Source: Nocardia higoensis
Lineage (GTDB): Bacteria > Actinomycetota > Actinomycetes > Mycobacteriales > Mycobacteriaceae
NCBI RefSeq assembly: GCF_015477835.1
Contig: NZ_JADLQN010000001.1
Coordinates: forward strand, 2,108,001-2,172,000
DNA length: 64,000 bases
Reading direction: 5' to 3'
Every line of letters starts with the position of its first letter. The first letter of the stretch is position 1. The notes below the pieces were generated by a model. That model was not told where the DNA came from. It did not search any database and was given only the letters and a program-made list of their open reading frames with translations. The position numbers and the translations under genes are program-made. Positions 56,109 to 64,000 of the stretch are shown here, one piece after another.

Positions 56109-56446
56109 GAGTCGAGCCCCGGACCGCTGGAGACGATCAACTGCCAACGATCGGGTTTGCCGGCCGGATAGACCACCGGCCAGTCCTGACCGATCTGCGG
56201 CCACTGTGCCCCGTCCCACACGAATCGCCGGTAGACCGTGGTCGGGGAGACCGAGGGGCCGCTGAGGTCGCCGGTGATCGTCACGAACTGCTCGCCCATC
56301 GCCTGCGGGCGCGGACTGACGCCGGTGATGCGCAGGGTGCCGTACTCCGGCTCGGCCGGTGGGTGCCCGGGTCCACGGCTGCGCCGGTAGGAGACCAGCA
56401 GCGCCACCACCAGGGCGACCAGGATGATGAGCATGGCGAACTCCAT
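56105..56446 (-). CDS. Membrane-anchored hypothetical protein
   Basis: This 113-residue protein has an N-terminal helix (FAMLIILVALVVALLVSY) and a soluble domain (YGTLRITGVSPRPQAMGEQFVTITGDLSGPSVSPTTVYRRFVWD, with QLIVSSGP at the end). It is probably a beta-rich domain of unknown function outside or inside the membrane. ATG 56446 lies 7 nt after TAGGAT; ATG 56455 is alternative. It is coupled to the GNAT gene by GTGA. Confidence 0.65.
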   Translation of the reverse strand: MEFAMLIILVALVVALLVSYRRSRGPGHPPAEPEYGTLRITGVSPRPQAMGEQFVTITGDLSGPSVSPTTVYRRFVWDGAQWPQIGQDWPVVYPAGKPDRWQLIVSSGPGLDS

Positions 56447-56453
56447 GCCGTCC

Positions 56454-56459
56454 ATCCTA
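56454..56459 (-). promoter_or_regulatory. -10 box of the 56446 gene
   Basis: TAGGAT on the minus strand, 7 nt before ATG 56446. It overlaps the alternative ATG at 56455, which favours the downstream start. Confidence 0.4.
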
Positions 56460-56688
56460 GGAGTCCTCCGATCGCCGGACAGACCCGCGCCGACGCCGTC
56501 GCCGGACAGACGGGCACCTGAGGCGTGTCTGACAATGCGGCCGGCTAGCCTCGCTTGCACGGCAGACGACGTCCGCAACGTGCACGAAACCCTCTCGGCG
56601 ATCGGTGAGTACTGGCAGCCCCATCGGCTCGGCGGGTAGCGCTGTCACGCTGGTCTGACGACACTGATGAGGCGGGAACCGGTTTCGG

Positions 56689-57162
56689 CTATTCCGAGAC
56701 CTGAGCCGCGCCCGGCACGGTGGCGTCACGGATGATGCGCAGGCTCGCGGTGAGGTCCGCGAGCTGCTTCGGGGTGAGCAGTTTGGTGAACCATCTGTCC
56801 ACACCCTCGAGGTAGGCGGGCAGCACCCGGGCCACACGAGCGGCGCCGGCGGCGGTGAGGACGGCGTAGGAGCTGCGGCGGTCGTGCGGGTCTGCCTCAC
56901 GCCGGACGAATCCATTGCGCTCCAACCTGTCCACCAGCCGGGTGACGCCGCTGGTGGACAGGTTGGTCTGGGTGGCCAGATCGGTCATGCGCAGCTTGCG
57001 GCCCGGCGAGCGGCTCAGGCGCATCAGGGCGTTGAGGTCGAGGCCGGAGAGCCCGTTGCTCTTCCAGGTGGCCTCGAGACAGGCGAGCAGCCCGTCATGC
57101 GCCTCGTAGAGGAGGCCGACGGCGGTCAGTCGCGGATCGTCGAAGAGCTTTTCGGTGTCCAC
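56689..57162 (-). CDS. MarR-family regulator
   Basis: This 157-residue winged-helix protein has LDLNALMRLSRSPGRKLRMTDLATQTNLSTSGVTRLVDRLERNGFVRREADPHDRRSSYAVLTAAG, with its core LATQTNLSTSGVTRLVDRLE and the wing DPHDRRSSYAVLT. Its start is GTG 57162, 6 nt behind TAGGCT. It is divergent from the SGNH hydrolase gene and probably regulates it. Between them lies TTGCTTACGCAA (57229-57240), a possible operator. Confidence 0.92.
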   Translation of the reverse strand: MDTEKLFDDPRLTAVGLLYEAHDGLLACLEATWKSNGLSGLDLNALMRLSRSPGRKLRMTDLATQTNLSTSGVTRLVDRLERNGFVRREADPHDRRSSYAVLTAAGAARVARVLPAYLEGVDRWFTKLLTPKQLADLTASLRIIRDATVPGAAQVSE

Positions 57163-57168
57163 GTGAGC

Positions 57169-57174
57169 AGCCTA
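57169..57174 (-). promoter_or_regulatory. -10 box of the MarR gene
   Basis: TAGGCT on the minus strand, 6 nt from GTG 57162, predicts a leaderless mRNA. Confidence 0.45.
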
Positions 57175-57199
57175 GACCAAGAAGTTTCCACGCGGATAG

Positions 57200-57227
57200 T
57201 TGACATGAGGAATACATGCGCTATGTT
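57200..57227 (+). promoter_or_regulatory. Promoter of the SGNH hydrolase gene
   Basis: TTGACA (57200-57205) and TATGTT (57222-57227) with 16 nt between. TTGCTTACGCAA just downstream (57229-57240) could be the MarR operator. Confidence 0.55.
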
Positions 57228-57272
57228 CTTGCTTACGCAACATTCCGCACAGCAACTAAATGGAGGTTCTCG

Positions 57273-58406
57273 ATGTCGACGCAACGCTGGGTGGCCGGTT
57301 TCCGTGCGCCGCTGGTGAATCCGGCCGAGCAGATCCGGCTCGCCGAGCCGCGTGAATTCGCCGGGCAGACCCTGCGACAGGTGGTGCGCCTGGCCGGCGG
57401 CGGACAGCAGCTGCGGGTGCGCCTGACCAACCGCTACTCCGACCGGGACCTGATCATCGGCGCGGCGGCCGTGGCGCAGCGCAAGGCCGGCGACAAGATC
57501 GTGCCCGAAACCGCTGCCGAGGTCCGGTTCGCCGGCTCGGCACGGGTACGGGTGCCCGCCTTCGGCGAAGTGGTCAGCGATCCGATCGACCTGCCGGTGG
57601 CCGCCGGGACGCACCTGGCGCTGAGCCTGTACCTGCCCGAGCCCACCGGGCCCGCCGCCTTCGCCCACATGCCGGTGGACACCGCGTGGATCGCGCCGGG
57701 TGATCAGGTCACCGCGCAGGCGCTGTCCGACGCCGAGGAAAGCACCTCGCGGTTCTTCCTCACCGGGGTGGACGTGCTCACCGAAGGTGCGCCCCCGGTG
57801 CTGGTCGCCTTCGGAGACTCCTGGTTCGAGGGCGTCGGCTCCTCCCACGGCGAGAACCGGCGCTCGGTCGACCGGTTCAACGAGCGGTTACACCGCGGCT
57901 GGGCGGTAAACCAGGGCATCGGCGGAAATCGCCTGCTCACCGATCAGATCGGCGAGCACGGTCTGTCCCGGTTCGCGCGCGATGTCCTGTCGGTACCGGG
58001 CGTCGCGGCGGTGTGGGCCAACTTCGGCATCAACGACCTGATCCTGGACGAACGAACCGCGACCGCCGCGGACATGATCGCCGGCTACACCGAACTCGCC
58101 GGCCTGGCACATGAGGCCGAACTGCCGATTTATATCAACACCATCGGCCCGTTCGGCGGCGCGCGCTACCCCGGGCTCAATATCGCCGAGGGCATCCCCG
58201 TGCGGCGGGAGCTGAACGACTGGCTGCGCGGCACCGATGTCTTCGACGCCGTGTTCGATGTGGCCGCTGCGGTCGAAGATCCGGCCCGGCCGAATTTCAT
58301 CCGCCCCGAATTCGACAACGACGGCATGCACCTCAACGATGCGGGGCATCGCGCCATCGCAGCCGCCTTCGATCTCTCGGTGCTGCCCACCGCGTTCGGA
58401 AGGTGA
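57273..58406 (+). CDS. SGNH/GDSL hydrolase
   Basis: This 377-residue protein has an N-terminal beta-rich domain (WVAGFRAPLVNPAEQIRLAEPREF, LRQVVRLAGGGQQLRVRLTNRY) as in secreted GDSL esterases. The SGNH blocks follow: FGDSWFEGVG (Ser), GIGGNRLL (Gly), NFGINDL (Asn) and DNDGMHLNDAGHR (Asp-His). There is no signal peptide, so it is probably cytoplasmic. ATG 57273 follows TGGAGG. It likely hydrolyses carbohydrate or lipid esters and is under MarR control. Confidence 0.9.
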   Translation: MSTQRWVAGFRAPLVNPAEQIRLAEPREFAGQTLRQVVRLAGGGQQLRVRLTNRYSDRDLIIGAAAVAQRKAGDKIVPETAAEVRFAGSARVRVPAFGEVVSDPIDLPVAAGTHLALSLYLPEPTGPAAFAHMPVDTAWIAPGDQVTAQALSDAEESTSRFFLTGVDVLTEGAPPVLVAFGDSWFEGVGSSHGENRRSVDRFNERLHRGWAVNQGIGGNRLLTDQIGEHGLSRFARDVLSVPGVAAVWANFGINDLILDERTATAADMIAGYTELAGLAHEAELPIYINTIGPFGGARYPGLNIAEGIPVRRELNDWLRGTDVFDAVFDVAAAVEDPARPNFIRPEFDNDGMHLNDAGHRAIAAAFDLSVLPTAFGR

Positions 58407-58409
58407 CGG

Positions 58410-58560
58410 TCACCCCACCGCGCTCGGCGATATCGCGAGCGCGCTTGTCTCGCACCCCGAGGTCGCGTGCGCCACGACGATCACGGACGTCAGCGCATTG
58501 TCGCGTTCCTCGAGCTCGCCGACGGCTGCCACCTGCACGGGTACCCCGCCGAACGCGGCG
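58410..58560 (+). pseudogene. Possible remnant of an adenylation-domain C-terminus
   Basis: One frame has LGDIASALVSHPEVACA, and a frame shifted near 58465 has VRHDDHGRQRIVAFLELADG. Joined, they resemble the ASALLAHPxVxxAxV...RLVAYV segment at the end of NRPS or acyl-CoA-ligase adenylation domains. Nothing else of such a gene is present, so this would be a short, frameshifted relic. Confidence 0.3.
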
Positions 58561-58659
58561 GAGCGCTCCCCGGCGTGTACCGCGCCGAGACCGAGATCAC
58601 GCGCAGTGGATCAAGCGGGCGGACCGCTCGTCGCCTCCCGAGTCTGAGCGCGGCTTGCT

Positions 58660-58675
58660 TTCGAGCGCGCTCGAA
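58660..58675. promoter_or_regulatory. Palindromic operator upstream of the SDR gene
   Basis: TTCGAGCGCGCTCGAA is a perfect 16-bp palindrome ending 4 nt before a TAGCGT -10 box (58680-58685). That box lies 7 nt before ATG 58693. No adjacent regulator gene is seen. Confidence 0.55.
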
Positions 58676-58692
58676 GCTTTAGCGTCGGGGCC

Positions 58693-59565
58693 ATGACCGC
58701 GACGAGCGAGACGAAGACATGGATAATCACGGGCGCGAGTTCGGGCCTCGGCCTGGCGCTCGCCGAAACGGCACTCGCAGCCGGCGAGAATGTGGTCGGG
58801 ACCGCGCGACGGGCCGACCGGTTCGAGGGGCTCGAGGCGCGATATGGGGAACGGCTCCTCGCCATCGAGCACGATGTGCGCGACACAGCGGGAGCGGACG
58901 TGGTCGTGCGGCGGGCGCTGGAGGTGTTCGGGCGCGTTGACGTGCTCGTCAACAATGCCGGTGCCGGACAGGTCGGCGCGGCCGAAGAGATCACGGATGC
59001 CGCGCTACGGGCCATGCTCGAGCAGCACCTGTTCGGCCCGGCCGCCTATGTTCGTGCCGTGCTGCCCCACCTGCGGGAGCGTCGTTCGGGCGCGATCGTG
59101 CAGATGAGCAGCCAGGGCGGGCGGATGTCGTTTCCTGCCGTGGGCAGCTACTCAGCTGGCAAGTTCGCGCTCGAGGGTTGGTCGGAGGCGCTCGCGGGCG
59201 AGATCGCGCCGTTCGGCATCCGCGTCCTCATCGTCGAGCCCAGTCGCTTCCGCACCGCCTTCAACGCAGCGGACGTGCTCAACACAGCGCAACAGAGCTC
59301 GGTCTACGAGGAGGCCATCGGTGCTGTGCGCGCGAACATGGCCGAGGCCGACGGCATTCAGGAGGGCGACCCGGCACGCGCCGCCCAGGTGATCCGCGAC
59401 ATGCTCGACACCCCGGAGGCGCCTCTCCGGCTCCCGCTCGGTGCCGAGGCGGTGCGCAATCTCACCCGCGTCTACCGCGGTGCGCTCGACGACGTCGAGA
59501 AATGGGCGTCTGTGAGCGAGTCGGCAGACTTCCCGGGCATGCCGCCCGCGGTGCGCGCGTTCTGA
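58693..59565 (+). CDS. Short-chain dehydrogenase (classical SDR)
   Basis: This 290-residue SDR has TGASSGLGLALAE for NAD(P) binding, NNAGAG, and the catalytic SSQGGRMSFPAVGSYSAGK (Tyr-x3-Lys) region. The C-terminal part resembles oxidoreductases acting on small hydrophobic alcohols or ketones. It has no ribosome-binding site and probably a leaderless message. Its codon use and motifs are similar to, but distinct from, the SDR at 50244. Confidence 0.9.
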   Translation: MTATSETKTWIITGASSGLGLALAETALAAGENVVGTARRADRFEGLEARYGERLLAIEHDVRDTAGADVVVRRALEVFGRVDVLVNNAGAGQVGAAEEITDAALRAMLEQHLFGPAAYVRAVLPHLRERRSGAIVQMSSQGGRMSFPAVGSYSAGKFALEGWSEALAGEIAPFGIRVLIVEPSRFRTAFNAADVLNTAQQSSVYEEAIGAVRANMAEADGIQEGDPARAAQVIRDMLDTPEAPLRLPLGAEAVRNLTRVYRGALDDVEKWASVSESADFPGMPPAVRAF

Positions 59566-59749
59566 TCGCCGTCATTGTCGGTTATCGCCACTGAAGCGCT
59601 GATCGAACGCGTCCTCGCTGCCAGCGACGGGCCATCCTCGTCGGCGATCGATGCGCTGCACGAGCTGCTCGACGATGCCACGATCGAGGCCGGCGGACCC
59701 GCACACCGCCGACCCGGCAGCACGATCGCCGCGGGTCCGTCGCCGCTCG

Positions 59750-60994
59750 TCAGCGCACCGTCAGTTCGCTGGCGCCCCGCTCGTTGCGGCGCACCTGCCA
59801 GACCGTCGAGCGGGTGCGCTGGGACCGGCCGTTGCCGCGGTCGATGAGGCCGCGGTCGTCGGTGGTGAACACCAGTTGGGCGCCGTGGGTATTGGTCTCC
59901 GGGTTCTGGAAGAGCTGGATGAGGCGGTCGGTCTGTTCACCGGACAGACCTGCGCCGATGTCGTCGACGGCCAGCACGCGGCCGGTGTCCAGCGCGTCGA
60001 GCATGGTGGGCAGCAGGCGCAGCAGGGCGAGGGTGGACGAGGATTCGTCGGTGATCTCGAAGGGGATGTCGATGCCCTCGTGGACCAGTTGCAGTCCGAC
60101 GCCGCGGCGGGCGACCATGCGCGCGTAGAGCGCGTCCCGGGCCGAACGCAGGTTGGCCAGTTCACGCTCCAACAGCAACGGGGTCAGTCCGTTCTGCTCG
60201 AGCAGGCGATCGGCGTGCGCGGGCGAGGCGGCGGCGAGTTCGGCGTGCTCGGCGCCCGCGGCGATATCGGCGTCGAGTTCGCGCAGGTAGTCGGCGTAGA
60301 GCGGATCGGGTTCGGCGACGAGCAGATCCGCGATGCCCAGGTCGGCGGTGCGCAGCAGCAACAGCAGACGGGCGGCGTGCTCGGCGGAGCGCGAGATGTG
60401 ACCGCCGAGGCGGTGGGCCACGTCGTCCGGGTCGACCGGGCCGCGGATCACCTCCAGCATGGAAGAGAACCAGCGGTAGGCGGGCACCAGTGCCTCGGCG
60501 TACATCTGCCCCGCCAGGCTGAGCAGCAACGCGTTCGGCCGCACCAGCGGGACCAGCGCGGCGATGCCGTAGCGAGCGGCCTCGAACATCGGGCCGATCT
60601 TGATGTCGGTGCCGACGCGCTCGAACACGATGCGTTTGCGCGAGCGCGGATGGCTGTACAGCCATTCCGCGGTCACGTCGGCGTTGTCGAGGCCGAAGCC
60701 GTAGGTGTACGGACAGCCCTCGGCCACGAACGCGACCTCGAACTCCGTCGGCCGCTCCGGGTGCGCCAGATGCGGCGAGCGCACCGGCCCGGCGTACGGG
60801 TCCCAGCCGGTCACCGAGTTCAACACCGCGTCGCGCATCCGATCCAGCGCGTGGATCAGGCTCGACTTGCCCGCGGCCGGACCGCCGTGGATCGCGGTCA
60901 CCGGCACCGCCACCGGGCCGCTGCCTCTGGTCAGTCGCAACTCCTGGGTATCGGCCAGTGAACGGTGATTGGTCACCTGGAAACTGCGCAGCAT
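59750..60994 (-). CDS. AAA-family ATPase (AAA_21/OLD-like)
   Basis: This 414-residue SMC/ABC-like ATPase begins MLRSFQVTNHRSLADTQELRL (the usual FRSxxD-type start). It has Walker A HGGPAAGKSSLIHAL and a late Walker B LAVDDIGAGLSGEQ, with the TTDDRGLID switch, flanking an insert with Arg/Glu-rich helices. Such genes resemble the ATPase half of RloAB/AbiEii-type defence modules and of DNA repair ATPases. No effector gene sits beside it. The start is ATG 60994. Confidence 0.8.
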   Translation of the reverse strand: MLRSFQVTNHRSLADTQELRLTRGSGPVAVPVTAIHGGPAAGKSSLIHALDRMRDAVLNSVTGWDPYAGPVRSPHLAHPERPTEFEVAFVAEGCPYTYGFGLDNADVTAEWLYSHPRSRKRIVFERVGTDIKIGPMFEAARYGIAALVPLVRPNALLLSLAGQMYAEALVPAYRWFSSMLEVIRGPVDPDDVAHRLGGHISRSAEHAARLLLLLRTADLGIADLLVAEPDPLYADYLRELDADIAAGAEHAELAAASPAHADRLLEQNGLTPLLLERELANLRSARDALYARMVARRGVGLQLVHEGIDIPFEITDESSSTLALLRLLPTMLDALDTGRVLAVDDIGAGLSGEQTDRLIQLFQNPETNTHGAQLVFTTDDRGLIDRGNGRSQRTRSTVWQVRRNERGASELTVR

Positions 60995-61159
60995 GCCGTC
61001 ATGATTCCCGGTGTCCCGGCGTCGACGCACGGCAACCCACCGGTTCCCGCCGCGCGCACGGCTCGGCCCGGCGTCTTCACCCGCTGCCGCGACCCACCGC
61101 TGCCTGGGTGCCTACACCAGACCAGCGGTGGTGAAGGTGAGCGCGAGCCGGAGCAGGCG

Positions 61160-64000
<2,841 letters not shown>

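Noticed and set aside
59575..59847. Small plus-strand ORF after the SDR gene
   Set aside because: The first 30 residues look protein-like (helical), but the frame soon runs antisense into the ATPase gene; no ribosome site or family supports it.

Overview
The window looks like a chromosome segment of a high-GC, mycolic-acid-type actinobacterium, most likely a Nocardia or close relative. The order and strand of the housekeeping genes match, from memory, the Mycobacterium tuberculosis locus Rv3001c to Rv3015c: ilvC, ilvN, ilvB, a CFP6-like PH-domain protein, DoxX, an LppZ-like lipoprotein, gatB, pfkA, gatA, gatC, an ACT-domain protein, ligA and a MetE-like protein. This backbone is interrupted by blocks of accessory genes.

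Region 1 (1-8.7 kb) is an accessory biosynthetic block. It opens with two P450s, a CYP157-like enzyme without the ExxR motif followed by a CYP154-like enzyme, the pair known from actinobacterial 'conservons'. Small ORFs follow, then a run of sugar and sulfur genes: PIG-L deacetylase, nucleotide-sugar dehydrogenase, UDP-glucuronate-decarboxylase-like SDR, a MoaD/ThiS-like sulfur carrier ending in Gly-Gly, a formylglycine-generating-enzyme-like protein without its catalytic cysteines, and a GalE-like epimerase. The set suggests a modified, possibly sulfur-containing, sugar. It is the best candidate here for an undescribed pathway.

Region 2 (8.9-15.9 kb) holds small mobile-type and regulatory cassettes: an HNH nuclease, a HicB-like protein, a DUF6879/XRE/flavoprotein set, a secreted His-rich protein, a DUF2252 protein, and a Phd-like antitoxin/toxin operon whose toxin gene is joined to a decapitated Uma2-family gene.

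Region 3 (15.9-30.1 kb) is core metabolism. ilvB, ilvN and ilvC are preceded by a promoter, a Leu/Val-rich leader peptide and an intrinsic terminator, which together make a transcription attenuator. ilvD, DoxX, LppZ-like, gatB, an alpha/beta hydrolase lipoprotein and pfkA follow.

Region 4 (30.2-51.2 kb) lies between pfkA and gatA, which are neighbours in mycobacteria. It is rich in signalling: two beta-lactamase-like lipoproteins, two membrane Ser/Thr kinases, two NarL-type two-component systems and a MacB/FtsX-type ABC exporter. It also carries a third P450 (CYP157-like, internally shortened), a secreted phospholipase A2 with a membrane alpha/beta hydrolase, an SRPBCC gene under a KstR-like box, and a TetR/SDR divergent pair with twin operators.

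Region 5 (51.2-64 kb) has gatA and gatC separated by an exact 74-bp tandem duplication, then the ACT protein, an NlpC/P60-like protein, a GNAT acetyltransferase, a MarR/SGNH-hydrolase pair, an SDR, a solo AAA ATPase, ligA and the 3' part of a MetE-like gene. Across the core and insert, at least ten starts sit 5-8 nt behind a TAnnnT box, as expected for leaderless transcripts. No rRNA, tRNA, IS element or CRISPR array was seen.
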